A stretch of DNA of 64,000 bases from NCBI RefSeq assembly GCF_003067705.1, contig NZ_QANL01000003.1, positions 248,001-312,000 of the forward strand, read 5' to 3'. This document shows, one piece after another, positions 22,409-31,067 of this stretch. The translations under genes and the position numbers were made by a program. Source of the DNA: Planctomonas deserti (GTDB lineage: Bacteria > Actinomycetota > Actinomycetes > Actinomycetales > Microbacteriaceae). Below the pieces are notes generated by a model, which had not been told where the DNA came from, did no database searches, and saw only the letters and a program-made list of their open reading frames with translations. The first letter of the stretch is position 1. Every line of letters starts with the position of its first letter.

Positions 22409-23065
22409 GTCCGTCCGGGTCTCGTCACGCCCGGCCATGTACTTCTCCTCGAAGTGCGACAGGACCTTCTTGACCACGACGATCAGCAGAACGAAGGCGA
22501 CGACGATCCCCACGAAGATGTAGCCCGCGTAGTGCAGCTGGTCGGACAGCTCGCGATAGCTCCCGGCCGCGGCCGAGCCCACCGACACGTAGGCGAACGC
22601 CCAGAGCACGCATGCCGGGGCCGTCCAGGCGAGGAACTGCCGGTAGCGCATGCCGCTCATGCCGACGGTGAGCGGGATCAGCGAGTGCAGGACGGGCAGG
22701 AAGCGGGAGATGAACACCGCGATGCCGCCGCGACGGGCGAGGTAGTTCTCCGCCCGCACCCAGTTCCGCTCGCCGATCCGTGCCCCGAGCCGGGACGCGC
22801 GGATCCACGGGCCGAAGTAGCGGCCGAGGGCGAAGCCGATGCTCTCGCCGCACAGCGCGCCGACGATAATGGCGGCGACGAGCGAGAAGTACTGCACCGA
22901 TCCGTCCACCGCGGTGCTGGAGACGATGACGACGGTGTCGCCCGGCATGATGAGGCCGACGAGCACCGAGGTCTCGAGAAGCACCGCGACACCGGTGAGA
23001 ATCGTGCGCAGCACAGGATCGACGCTCTGGACGAGCTCGAGGATCCACGTGAGCGCTTCGTTCAC
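22388..23065 (-). CDS. DedA-family membrane protein
   Basis: A 225-residue DedA/VTT-domain protein. Residues 36-44 read VGLIMPGDT in place of the common E-x-PGE signature. It then shows GESIGFALGRYFGPW and the key ISRFLPVLHSLIPLTVGMSGM motif (F/Y-x-R-x(3)-R-like region) before the last helices. DedA proteins act in membrane homeostasis, and some members flip undecaprenyl phosphate or phospholipids. The C-terminal tail is charged and cytosolic. The GTG start follows a TACAGT box by 7 nt. It is monocistronic and convergent with the ABC operon. Confidence 0.88.
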   Translation of the reverse strand: MNEALTWILELVQSVDPVLRTILTGVAVLLETSVLVGLIMPGDTVVIVSSTAVDGSVQYFSLVAAIIVGALCGESIGFALGRYFGPWIRASRLGARIGERNWVRAENYLARRGGIAVFISRFLPVLHSLIPLTVGMSGMRYRQFLAWTAPACVLWAFAYVSVGSAAAGSYRELSDQLHYAGYIFVGIVVAFVLLIVVVKKVLSHFEEKYMAGRDETRTDGGARKP

Positions 23066-23072
23066 GTCTCCG

Positions 23073-23078
23073 ACTGTA
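23073..23078 (-). promoter_or_regulatory. Candidate -10 box (TACAGT), dedA
   Basis: Minus strand, 7 nt before the GTG at 23065. Confidence 0.4.
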
Positions 23079-23090
23079 GGCGGTCGGAGG

Positions 23091-23894
23091 TCAGGATTCC
23101 CTGGGGCCGCCGGGAAGCGGCCGGCGCAGGGCCTGCAGCCGCGTACGCCAGAGGGCGAGGCGGCCCGGCTCGGCGGCGAGGGCCGGCCCCTCCTGCCACT
23201 CGCGCACGATGCGGATGCCCTGCGCCGCGTTGACCGCCCACACCTCGAGCCCGTCGAGGTCGGCCGGCGCGCGGCGCTCGTGCAGCACCTCCACCCCGAG
23301 CGCCGCGGCGAGCGTGAGCACCGACCGCGACGTCACGCTGTCCACCCGGGCGAGCTCCGGGGCCGGGGTGCAGAGCGCATCGCCCCGCCACCAGAGCATC
23401 GCGCTGTACGCGGCCTCGATCACGCTGCCGTCGTCCGCCGTCAGCACCACCTCGCCTGCGCCCCGCTTGGCGGCGGCGGCCCGCAGCAGCCCGAGGCGCT
23501 CGAGGTCCGGACCCTTGATCGACGGGGTGCGCCTCGGGTCGGGGCCGTCGTGGGTGGTGACGACGACCGACGCGGTGCGGTCCGGGGCGGGCCGCACGTG
23601 CAGCAGCAGCTCGGGATCGTGCGCGGCGCCCGCGCACAGGTCGACCCGAGGGAACCAGTCGCCGGTGCGCGGAAGCGCGGCCACGGCGGCATCCCAGAAC
23701 GGGGAGAGATCGACGGACGCGCCCTGGGCGTCGGCGGACCGGAGGAAGCGGTCACGGTGCAGCGCGAGCCCGAGCACGGCACCGTCGGACACGAGCCAGG
23801 AGTCGGCGGCCAGCACGTCGCCGAACGACGTCGCATCCGCGTCGGCGGGGTCCAGGCGCTCCTCGCCGGGATTCCAGCGGAGGAGCGCACTCAT
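23091..23894 (-). CDS. pabC: Aminodeoxychorismate lyase-like class IV aminotransferase
   Basis: A 267-residue fold-type IV PLP enzyme. The PLP lysine is Lys 127 (TPSIKGPDLERLG), and the glutamate that contacts the pyridine nitrogen is in GSVIEAAYSAMLWW. PabC splits 4-amino-4-deoxychorismate into p-aminobenzoate and pyruvate for folate synthesis. Its head-to-head position with pabB supports that function over branched-chain or D-amino-acid aminotransferase activity, which the fold alone could also give. The ATG lies 6 nt after a TAGCCT box. Confidence 0.85.
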   Translation of the reverse strand: MSALLRWNPGEERLDPADADATSFGDVLAADSWLVSDGAVLGLALHRDRFLRSADAQGASVDLSPFWDAAVAALPRTGDWFPRVDLCAGAAHDPELLLHVRPAPDRTASVVVTTHDGPDPRRTPSIKGPDLERLGLLRAAAAKRGAGEVVLTADDGSVIEAAYSAMLWWRGDALCTPAPELARVDSVTSRSVLTLAAALGVEVLHERRAPADLDGLEVWAVNAAQGIRIVREWQEGPALAAEPGRLALWRTRLQALRRPLPGGPRES

Positions 23895-23908
23895 AGGCTT
23901 AGGCTAAC
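23894..23908. promoter_or_regulatory. Overlapping divergent -10 boxes between pabC and pabB
   Basis: The plus strand reads TAGGCT twice in tandem (23894-23905) and then AAC. The minus strand of the same DNA gives TAGCCT at 23901-23906, 6 nt before the pabC ATG. A plus-strand TAGGCT (23900-23905) would serve pabB with a leader of about 49 nt. The TTAGGCTAA core is nearly palindromic, so the two promoters may compete for polymerase. Confidence 0.4.
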
Positions 23909-23960
23909 CCGGCCCGGCGGGCGGATCGCACCGGGGGACGGGTCGGGACGGAACGGGCAC

Positions 23961-25340
23961 ATGACGAAGCGATTGATCGCGCGGCGCCTCGGCCACCCCG
24001 TGGACGCGCCCGCCGCCTTCGAGGCACTGTTCGGCGCCGCTGCCGCCGCCTTCTGGCTCGACTCCTCTGACGGCTCGGGATGGAGCTACCTGGGCGCCGG
24101 GGACCCCCTCCCGACGGGATCGGGCGGCGTGCTCGACGCCCTCGCCGACGCGCTGGAGTCGGCCGGAGGGCCGGGGGCCGTCGACGTGTCCGAGGCGCCG
24201 GACGGCATGGCGTTCCGGCTCGGCTGGGTGGGCCGGCTCGACTACGAGCTCTGGCGGCGCACCGCCGCACGGCACCCGGAACTCGAGGGCTCGCCGGGCG
24301 GCGCGTTCCTCGCGGCGGACCGCATGCTCGCGCTCGATCACGGCGCGGGACGCGCCTGGCTCGTGGCCTTCGACACGGCGGACGGCATCCGGTGGCTCGC
24401 GGATGCGGAGGGGGTGCTCGCCGCCCTCAGCCGTCACCGAACGGACGCAGCGGCCGTCGCCACCGCCTCTGCCGCCGCTCCCACCTCCGCCGCCCCTCCG
24501 GCGCCCACTTCGGCGCCGAGCGTCGCCACCTGGCGGCACTCGGACGCCGAGTACCTCGCGTTGATCGAGCGCTGTCGCACGGCCATCCGTGCCGGCGACG
24601 CGTACCAGCTGTGCCTCACCAACACCGCCACCGTTCCGGGGACCTTCGATCCGCTCGCGGTGCACCGGCGGTTGCGCTCGATCAGCCCCGCACCGCACGC
24701 GGGGCTGCTCCGGCTGGGGGAGTCGACCCTGGTCAGTGCGTCGCCGGAGCGCTTCCTGCGGATCACGCCCGACGGGATCGCCACGACACGGCCGATCAAG
24801 GGCACCCGGCGTCGCGACGCCGACGAGCGGGAGGACAGCCGCCTGCGCCGGGAGCTCGTCGAGAGCGACAAGGAGCGGGCCGAGAACCTGATGATCGTCG
24901 ACCTCATGCGCAACGATCTGTCGAAGGTGTGCCGCCTCGGCTCCGTGCGGGTGACCGCCCTGCTGCAGGTGGAGTCGTACGCCCAGGTGCACCAGCTCGT
25001 CAGCACCGTCGAGGGCAGGCTGGCGGAGGGCATCACCGCGGTCGACGCGGTGCGCGCGCTCTTCCCCGCGGGCTCCATGACGGGCGCACCGAAGCTGCGG
25101 GCCATCGAGATCCTGGCTGCGCTCGAGGGCGGGCCGCGCGGCACGTACTCCGGCGCGTTCGGGTACCTCGGGGTGGACGGGGCGCTCGACCTCGCCATGG
25201 TCATCCGCAGCGTCGTGCTCGGTCCGTCGGGCGCGACCGTCGGCGCGGGCGGCGGCATCACGACGCTGTCCGAGCCTCGTGAGGAGCTCGAGGAGGTGCG
25301 GCTGAAGTCCGCGCCGCTCCTTCGCGCTCTGGGCGAATGA
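23961..25340 (+). CDS. pabB: Aminodeoxychorismate synthase component I
   Basis: A 459-residue chorismate-binding enzyme. The diverged N-terminal domain (about 1-190) includes an Ala/Pro/Thr-rich linker near 165-185. The catalytic chorismate-binding domain follows: RAGDAYQLCLTNT, SPERFLRI, RPIKGTRRRDADE, SDKERAENLMIVDLMRNDL, FPAGSMTGAPKLRAIEI and GAFGYLGVDGALDLAMVIRS. The PIKGT motif supplies the lysine associated with PabB chemistry and distinguishes it from anthranilate synthase. With a glutamine amidotransferase partner (not in the window) it makes 4-amino-4-deoxychorismate. It is divergent from pabC. Confidence 0.9.
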   Translation: MTKRLIARRLGHPVDAPAAFEALFGAAAAAFWLDSSDGSGWSYLGAGDPLPTGSGGVLDALADALESAGGPGAVDVSEAPDGMAFRLGWVGRLDYELWRRTAARHPELEGSPGGAFLAADRMLALDHGAGRAWLVAFDTADGIRWLADAEGVLAALSRHRTDAAAVATASAAAPTSAAPPAPTSAPSVATWRHSDAEYLALIERCRTAIRAGDAYQLCLTNTATVPGTFDPLAVHRRLRSISPAPHAGLLRLGESTLVSASPERFLRITPDGIATTRPIKGTRRRDADEREDSRLRRELVESDKERAENLMIVDLMRNDLSKVCRLGSVRVTALLQVESYAQVHQLVSTVEGRLAEGITAVDAVRALFPAGSMTGAPKLRAIEILAALEGGPRGTYSGAFGYLGVDGALDLAMVIRSVVLGPSGATVGAGGGITTLSEPREELEEVRLKSAPLLRALGE

Positions 25341-25447
25341 GCCTCGATCGCCCCGACTCCAGCGACTCCCGCGGCCGCCGCGACTTCCGCGACCGCCGGG
25401 GCGCCGGCGGCCTCCGCCGCTCCCGCGTCCCAGCCGCCCTTCACGTA

Positions 25448-25493
25448 CTGACCCGGACCGACCGGCGGAACCTCCGCGGCCGATCCGGGTCAG
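25448..25493. terminator. Hairpin between convergent pabB and alcohol dehydrogenase genes
   Basis: A perfect 10-bp stem, CTGACCCGGA (25448-25457) with TCCGGGTCAG (25484-25493), encloses a second small CGGA/TCCG hairpin. Symmetric placement in a convergent gap suggests bidirectional termination, though no T-run is present. Confidence 0.55.
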
Positions 25494-25515
25494 CTCATGG
25501 CCCGTCCAGAGTGCT

Positions 25516-26685
25516 CTAGGGCTGGAACACCGCCCGCACGCAGCCGTCCTTCTTGTTCTTGAACATGTCGTAGCCCTTCGGGCCGTCGTCCAGCGGCATC
25601 ACGTGGGTCGCGAGGTGCTCCGTCGTGAGCTCGTCGCGCTGCATCCGCTCGAGCAGCATCGGGATGTAGCGCTGGCCGTGCTGCTGGGCGCCCCGCACCG
25701 TGAGCCCCTTGTTGATGACGGCACCGAGCGGGAACTTGTCGACCACGGCACCGAACACCCCGAGCACGAAGACGTTACCGCCCTTGCGCGCCGCCATGAT
25801 CGCCTCCCGCACCGCGGTGGGCCGGTCCGTCTGCATGCGCAGCTGCTGCTTCACCTGGTCGTAGAGGTAGTCGGCGCCCGTGCCGTGCGCCTCCATCCCC
25901 ACCGCCTCGATGCAGACGTCGGGCCCGCGCCCGCCCGAGAGCTCGCGCAGCTCGGGCAGGACGGACGTGTCCTCGTAGTCGAGCGTCTCGGCGCCGATGA
26001 AGTCGCGCACCTGCTCGAGCCGCTCGGGGATGCGGTCGATCACGACGACGCGCTCGGCGCCGAGGAGCATGGCCGCGCGGGCCGCCATCTGACCCACCGC
26101 GCCGGCGCCCCACACCGCCACGACGTCACCGGGGCCGACCCCGCCGAGGTCGGCACCCATCCAGCCGGTCGGCACGGCGTCCGACGCGAACAGGGCGCGC
26201 TCGTTGCTCACGCCGTCCGGCACCGTGAACGCGCCGATGTCGGCGAAGGGCACCCGCACGTACTCCGCGTGGCTGCCGGCGAAGCCGCCGAGCGCGTGCG
26301 AGTAGCCGTAGATGCCACCGGGTGAAGCACCCCACAGCGCTTCCGGGATGCCCGGGTTCGGGTTCGTGTTGTCGCAGAGCGAGTACATGTCGTTGAGGCA
26401 GTAGTAGCAGGTGCCGCAGCTGATGAACGAGGCGACGACGACGCGGTCGCCGACGCGGTGCTTCTGCACCCCGGAGCCGACCTCGACCACCTCGCCGATG
26501 AACTCGTGCCCGATCACGTCGCCCGCCCGCATGGTCGGTACGTATCCGCCGAGGAGGTGCAGGTCGGAGCCGCACGAGGTGGTGAGCAGGATCTTCACGA
26601 TCACGTCGTGGGAGTTGAGGATGCGGGGGTCGTCGACGTTCTCGACGGCGAGCTTGTTCACGCCGCGCCAGGTCAGGGCCTTCAC
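25516..26685 (-). CDS. Zinc-dependent alcohol dehydrogenase (formaldehyde dehydrogenase-like)
   Basis: A 389-residue zinc MDR enzyme. Catalytic zinc ligands are Cys 38 (TSCGSDLH) and the His/Glu of GHEFIG at 60-61; structural zinc cysteines are 90, 93, 96 and 104. The Rossmann loop is VWGAGAVGQMAARAA. The long insert near 260-300 (GMEAHGTGADYLYDQVKQQLRMQTDRPTAVREAI, read in pieces) is the pattern of the glutathione-independent formaldehyde dehydrogenase-like subgroup. Substrate uncertain; alcohols or aldehydes. The gene is second in a unit, overlapping the preceding small gene by 4 bp. Confidence 0.88.
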   Translation of the reverse strand: MKALTWRGVNKLAVENVDDPRILNSHDVIVKILLTTSCGSDLHLLGGYVPTMRAGDVIGHEFIGEVVEVGSGVQKHRVGDRVVVASFISCGTCYYCLNDMYSLCDNTNPNPGIPEALWGASPGGIYGYSHALGGFAGSHAEYVRVPFADIGAFTVPDGVSNERALFASDAVPTGWMGADLGGVGPGDVVAVWGAGAVGQMAARAAMLLGAERVVVIDRIPERLEQVRDFIGAETLDYEDTSVLPELRELSGGRGPDVCIEAVGMEAHGTGADYLYDQVKQQLRMQTDRPTAVREAIMAARKGGNVFVLGVFGAVVDKFPLGAVINKGLTVRGAQQHGQRYIPMLLERMQRDELTTEHLATHVMPLDDGPKGYDMFKNKKDGCVRAVFQP

Positions 26686-27146
26686 AGCACGCCCTCGCCC
26701 TCTGCGCGCTCCTCGGCGGCATCGACCATCGCGCCCATCACGGTCGCGGCCCGCTTGCCGTGCGGCCGCGGATGCCCGACCATCACCTCGCCGACCTCGG
26801 CGAGCTCCTTGGCCTCCCGCAGGGCGGAGCGCAGCTCGCGCAACGACTCCGCACCGCGTGCGCCGCGCGACGACGACCCGCGGACCAGGCGAGCGGCGAC
26901 CTCCGTGCCACGGCCGCCGGGAGCGTGGCGGAACTGCACCTCGATGCGGTCCGCGAGCGCGGCGAGCGGACGGGGAAGGGATCCGCCCGGGGCGATCTCA
27001 TCCTGGGTGCGGCCGATGGTGACGACGCGCCACCGGTCCTGGTCCTGTTCGATGTGCTTGTCCACCACCTGAGCGGCCTTCTGTGCGACGACGCCCACGG
27101 TTGCGACGCCGGCGAGTAGGAACGTGGTGCGTAGTGCTTTCGACAT
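26682..27146 (-). CDS. Shortened SRPBCC-like protein with N-terminal membrane helix
   Basis: A 154-residue protein. Residues 5-22 form a hydrophobic helix ([16 protein letters not shown]) that could anchor or export it. The rest looks like an SRPBCC/polyketide-cyclase-type protein missing its central cavity region: [13 protein letters not shown], then [18 protein letters not shown], then a final helix [20 protein letters not shown] and the Gly-His-Pro tail typical of that family. The ATG has AAGGAGAG 5 nt upstream. It precedes and overlaps the alcohol dehydrogenase gene. The family call is by pattern memory and moderate. Confidence 0.6.
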   Translation of the reverse strand: MSKALRTTFLLAGVATVGVVAQKAAQVVDKHIEQDQDRWRVVTIGRTQDEIAPGGSLPRPLAALADRIEVQFRHAPGGRGTEVAARLVRGSSSRGARGAESLRELRSALREAKELAEVGEVMVGHPRPHGKRAATVMGAMVDAAEERAEGEGVL

Positions 27147-27245
27147 GGCTCTCCTTTTCCGTGGTGCACACCGTACGCGCCGAGGCCGCGAGTCATAAGG
27201 GGATGGCCAGGGGCGGCGGCGTCCTGCAGTCCCCGCGCCACTCGA

Positions 27246-27251
27246 TACGAT
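27246..27251 (+). promoter_or_regulatory. Weak candidate -10 (TACGAT) for leuS
   Basis: TACGAT in the 215-bp gap between divergent genes would give a leuS leader of about 105 nt. No -35 is evident. Confidence 0.25.
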
Positions 27252-27361
27252 TGGTGTCCGCGCCCGCCGTGGTCGAGCGGCCCTTCCGCGCCGCCGTCCG
27301 TTTCGACGCCGCCGCTGTGGCGGCCCGGGTGCGGTCCCCAGCGAGACGAGAAGCGAGACAC

Positions 27362-29926
27362 GTGGCAGAGAACGACACCGCCGGCGCCGACGGATACGAC
27401 ATCCGGGCGATCCAGGACCGATGGCTCCCGATCTGGGAGGAGAAGCGTCCCTTCGACGTGACCCTCAGCGACGACTCGCGTCCCCGCAAGTACGTGCTCG
27501 ACATGTTCCCGTACCCGTCCGGCGACCTGCACATGGGCCACGCGGAGGCGTACGCGCTCGGCGACGTCATCGCCCGGTACTGGCGTCAGCAGGGCTTCAA
27601 CGTTCTGCACCCCATCGGCTGGGACTCGTTCGGCCTGCCCGCGGAGAATGCCGCCATCAAGCGGGGCATCGACCCGGTGGGCTGGACCTACGACAACATC
27701 GACCAGCAGAAGCGCACGATGAAGCGGTACGCGCCGTCGTTCGACTGGAGCCGGGTGCTGCACACGAGCGACCCCGAGTACTACAGGTGGAACCAGTGGC
27801 TGTTCCTCAAGATGTACGAGAAGGGCCTCGCGTACCGGAAGGACAGCTGGGTCAACTGGGACCCGGTGGACCAGACCGTGCTCGCGAACGAGCAGGTTCT
27901 GCCGGACGGCACCTCGGAGCGCTCCGGCGCACTCGTGGTGAAGAAGAAGCTCACCCAGTGGTACCTGAAGATCACGGACTACGCGGACCGGCTGCTCGAC
28001 GACCTGAACCAGCTCGAGGGCAAGTGGCCCTCCAAGGTCATCGCCATGCAGCGCAACTGGATCGGTCGCTCGGTCGGAGCGGACGTCGACTTCGTGATCG
28101 AGGGCCGCGACGAGCCCGTCACTGTGTTCACGACGCGTCCGGACACGCTGTTCGGTGCGACCTTCATGGTCGTGGCGCCCGACTCCGACCTCGCCGCCGA
28201 ACTGGCGGCGGGATCCACGTCCGAGGTGCAGGCCGCGTTCGGCGAGTACCTGCAGCGCGTGCAGAAGTCGAACGACATCGAGCGCCTGACGGCCGACCGG
28301 GAGAAGACCGGCGTGCCACTGGAGCGCTACGCGATCAACCCCGCCAACGGTGAGCGCATCCCGATCTGGGCCGCGGACTACGTGCTGGCCGACTACGGCA
28401 CCGGCGCGGTGATGGCCGTGCCCGCGCACGACCAGCGCGACCTCGACTTCGCCCGCGCGTTCGGCCTGCCGGTGCGGGTCGTCGTCGACACGACGCAGCC
28501 GGCCACCGGCGCGATCCCGATCGTCCAGGCGGACGCGGAGGTGCAGGCCCCGACGCTCGACGAGCTCGACCCGGTCGCCACCGGCGTTGCGCTGCCCGGC
28601 GAGGGGCGGCTCATCAACTCCGGGCGCCTCGACGGTCTGAGCAAGCAGAACGCGATCAAGCGGATCATCGAGACGCTGCAGGCCGAGGGCACCGGGCGAC
28701 CGGCGAAGAACTACCGCCTGCGCGATTGGCTCATCTCGCGCCAGCGCTACTGGGGCACGCCGATCCCGATCATCCACGGCCAGAACGGCGAGGAGATCCC
28801 GGTCCCCGAGGATCAGCTGCCCGTCGTGCTGCCGCCGACGGAGGGCCTCGACCTGCGGCCGAAGGGCTCGTCGCCGCTCGGCGGCGCGGAGGACTGGGTC
28901 AACGTGCCCAACCCGATCGACGGCACCCCGGCCAGGCGCGACCCGGACACCATGGACACGTTCGTGGACAGCTCCTGGTACTTCCTGCGCTTCCTCAACC
29001 CGGGCGACGACACCAAGGCGTTCGACCCGAAGGACGCGGAGAAGTGGGCCCCGGTCGACCAGTACGTGGGCGGCGTGACGCACGCGATCCTGCACCTGCT
29101 GTACGCGCGCTTCATCACGAAGGTGCTGTTCGACCTCGGCTACGTGACCTTCACCGAGCCGTTCTCCGCGCTGCTCAACCAGGGCATGGTGCAGATGGAC
29201 GGGTCGGCCATGTCGAAGAGCAAGGGCAACCTCGTGCGGCTATCCGAGCAGCTCGACGAGCACGGCGTGGACGCCGTGCGGCTCACGATGGCGTTCGCCG
29301 GTCCGCCGGAGGACGACATCGACTGGGCTGACGTCTCGCCCGCCGCGTCCGGCAAGTTCCTCGCCCGCGCGTGGCGGCTCACCCAGGCCGTGACGAGCCC
29401 GGTGGACGCGGACCCGGCGACCGGGAACGAGGCGCTCCGCCGCCACACGCACCGGTTCCTCGCCGATGCGCCCGGACTCATCGAGGCCTTCAAGTTCAAC
29501 GTCGTGGTCGCGCGCCTCATGGAGCTCGTAAACGCGGTGCGCAAGGCGATCGACACCGGCCCCGGCGGCGCGGATCCGGCCGTCCGCGAGGCGGTCGAGG
29601 TCGTAGCCGTGGGGCTCAGCCTGTTCGCGCCGTACACGGCGGAGGACATGTGGGCGCGCCTCGGTCGCACCGGCTTCGTGGCGTACGCCGGCTGGCGGAA
29701 GGCCGACTCGACGCTGCTCGTGGAGACGAGCGTCACCGCGGTCGTTCAGGTGGACGGCAAGGTGCGCGACCGCCTCGAGGTGAGCCCGAAGATCTCCCGC
29801 GAGGAGCTCGAGTCGCTGGCCCGCGCGTCCGCGGCGGTCACCCGCTCGGTGGGCGACCGCGAAATCGTGAACGTGATCGTGCGCGCCCCGCGCCTCGTCA
29901 ACATCGCGACCCGCCCCACCGCCTGA
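27362..29926 (+). CDS. leuS: Leucine--tRNA ligase
   Basis: An 854-residue class I aminoacyl-tRNA synthetase that charges tRNA-Leu in the cytosol. HIGH is HMGH at residues 57-60 inside [18 protein letters not shown]. The CP1 editing domain follows ([17 protein letters not shown] and [16 protein letters not shown]). KMSKS is MSKSKGN starting at Met 617. The anticodon-binding and short C-terminal domains complete a normal-length bacterial LeuRS. The GTG at 27362 starts the conserved N-terminus; upstream in-frame codons are not supported. A strong terminator follows the stop. Confidence 0.98.
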   Translation: MAENDTAGADGYDIRAIQDRWLPIWEEKRPFDVTLSDDSRPRKYVLDMFPYPSGDLHMGHAEAYALGDVIARYWRQQGFNVLHPIGWDSFGLPAENAAIKRGIDPVGWTYDNIDQQKRTMKRYAPSFDWSRVLHTSDPEYYRWNQWLFLKMYEKGLAYRKDSWVNWDPVDQTVLANEQVLPDGTSERSGALVVKKKLTQWYLKITDYADRLLDDLNQLEGKWPSKVIAMQRNWIGRSVGADVDFVIEGRDEPVTVFTTRPDTLFGATFMVVAPDSDLAAELAAGSTSEVQAAFGEYLQRVQKSNDIERLTADREKTGVPLERYAINPANGERIPIWAADYVLADYGTGAVMAVPAHDQRDLDFARAFGLPVRVVVDTTQPATGAIPIVQADAEVQAPTLDELDPVATGVALPGEGRLINSGRLDGLSKQNAIKRIIETLQAEGTGRPAKNYRLRDWLISRQRYWGTPIPIIHGQNGEEIPVPEDQLPVVLPPTEGLDLRPKGSSPLGGAEDWVNVPNPIDGTPARRDPDTMDTFVDSSWYFLRFLNPGDDTKAFDPKDAEKWAPVDQYVGGVTHAILHLLYARFITKVLFDLGYVTFTEPFSALLNQGMVQMDGSAMSKSKGNLVRLSEQLDEHGVDAVRLTMAFAGPPEDDIDWADVSPAASGKFLARAWRLTQAVTSPVDADPATGNEALRRHTHRFLADAPGLIEAFKFNVVVARLMELVNAVRKAIDTGPGGADPAVREAVEVVAVGLSLFAPYTAEDMWARLGRTGFVAYAGWRKADSTLLVETSVTAVVQVDGKVRDRLEVSPKISREELESLARASAAVTRSVGDREIVNVIVRAPRLVNIATRPTA

Positions 29927-29935
29927 CCCGTCCCC

Positions 29936-29965
29936 GCCCCGCCCCGCTTCTGAGCGGGGCGGGGC
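29936..29965 (+). terminator. Strong hairpin terminator after leuS
   Basis: A perfect 13-bp GC-rich stem (29936-29948 with 29953-29965) and a TCTG loop, starting 9 nt after the leuS stop. No T-run follows; the first hairpin repeat of cluster D begins 4 nt later. Confidence 0.75.
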
Positions 29966-29969
29966 ACCA

Positions 29970-30167
29970 CGGTCCCTGAGCCCGTCGAAGGGACGCGAGG
30001 CACCACGGTCCCTGAGCCTGTCGAAGGGACGCGAGGCACCTACGGTCCCTGAGCCTGTCGAAGGGACACAAGCTTCCCCGCCGCGGCGCTCACGGCCTCT
30101 GCCCACCTCAGGGACGGGAGGCGCTCGGCCGGCGGCCACCACGGTCCCTGAGCCTGTCGAAGGGACG
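29970..30167. repeat. Hairpin-repeat cluster D (4 direct copies)
   Basis: Copies at 29970-29995, 30006-30031, 30043-30068 and 30142-30167, all GTCCCT type and same orientation. The first three are 36-37 bp apart with near-identical spacers (cgaggcacc). They occupy most of the 334-bp gap between leuS and comEA; I see no gene there. Confidence 0.9.
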
Positions 30168-30248
30168 CACCACTCCCTCTCAGCGGACCGCCCCCTGCCG
30201 CAGCGCACGGACCTCCCGCCCTCGCGCCGACGCACCGCGCGGGCCTCC

Positions 30249-30254
30249 TAGCCT
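30249..30254 (+). promoter_or_regulatory. Candidate -10 box (TAGCCT), comEA
   Basis: 6 nt before the ATG at 30261. Confidence 0.5.
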
Positions 30255-30260
30255 CCCGGC

Positions 30261-31067
30261 ATGGATTCCCCCGCCCCGGTCCCGGTCGACCCCGTACCGG
30301 ATCGACCCATGCTCCCTCGACCGGAGGATCGCTCGTGGGTGCCTCCGGGTGTCGCCGCCCGGCTGAGGCGCGGCGCGGGCGCGGTCGTCGTGCTGCTCCT
30401 GCTCGCCCTCGCGGCGGCGGTCCTCGTCTCGCTGCTGACCCCGGCGGGGGCGAGCGCGACCCTTGAGCGGCCCGCGGCGACGGCCGAGGGCGGGGCGCCG
30501 GCGGGACCGCGACAGGGGGATCCGAACGCGCCGGGCTCGCCGACGCCTCCGGCTGAGGCGGGCCCCGCCGATCCCGGTGCCACAGCAGCGCCGGCGACCG
30601 ATGCCCAGGCCAGGCCGGTGCTGGTGCACGTGCTCGGGGCCGTCGCGGCGCCGGGACTCTTCGAGCTGGGCGCCGGCGCCCGCGCCGTCGATGCCGTCGC
30701 TGCGGCCGGCGGACTGGCGCCCGCAGCCGATCAGGCGCGGCTCAACCTCGCCCGCGTCGTCACCGACGGCGAGCAGCTGTACGTGCCGGCGGTGGGGGAG
30801 GTGATCCCGCTCGCCGTCGTGCCGCCCGGGGCGACGGCGAGCGGCCCGGGCGGTGCCGCCACGGGGGCGCCACCCGCCGTGGTGGACCTCAACACGGCGA
30901 CCCTGGGCGACCTGGACACGCTGCCTCGGATCGGTCCGGGGCTGGCGCAGCGGATCCTCGATTGGCGCAGCGCGAACGGTGGGTTCAGCGAGCCGGAGGA
31001 CCTGCTCGAGGTACCGGGCATAGGGGACCGGACCTTCGAGGGACTGCGGGAGCGGGTGAGGGTGTGA
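30261..31067 (+). CDS. comEA: ComEA-like DNA-binding protein (SLBB + helix-hairpin-helix)
   Basis: A 268-residue protein with a cytosolic Pro-rich N-terminus and one transmembrane helix near residues 40-62. A disordered Ala/Pro/Gly-rich linker, an SLBB domain (about 115-175: VLVHVLGAVAAPGLFELG) and a C-terminal double helix-hairpin-helix follow (about 210-268: VDLNTATLGDLDTLPRIGPG and LLEVPGIGDRTFEGLRERV). ComEA binds incoming double-stranded DNA during competence. It is directly followed by, and overlaps, comEC (GTGA). The rest of a competence machine is not in the window. Confidence 0.92.
   Translation: MDSPAPVPVDPVPDRPMLPRPEDRSWVPPGVAARLRRGAGAVVVLLLLALAAAVLVSLLTPAGASATLERPAATAEGGAPAGPRQGDPNAPGSPTPPAEAGPADPGATAAPATDAQARPVLVHVLGAVAAPGLFELGAGARAVDAVAAAGGLAPAADQARLNLARVVTDGEQLYVPAVGEVIPLAVVPPGATASGPGGAATGAPPAVVDLNTATLGDLDTLPRIGPGLAQRILDWRSANGGFSEPEDLLEVPGIGDRTFEGLRERVRV

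Noticed and set aside
25337-25519. 60-codon frame overlapping the pabB stop by ATGA
   Set aside because: Arg/Ser/Asp-rich with no motif, and its second half crosses a 10-bp-stem terminator hairpin; the overlap alone is weak evidence.
29970-30167. Regularly spaced direct repeats that could suggest a CRISPR array
   Set aside because: Spacing is only 36-37 bp start to start, leaving 10-11 nt spacers that are themselves alike; the repeats occur elsewhere singly and inverted, and no cas genes are present.
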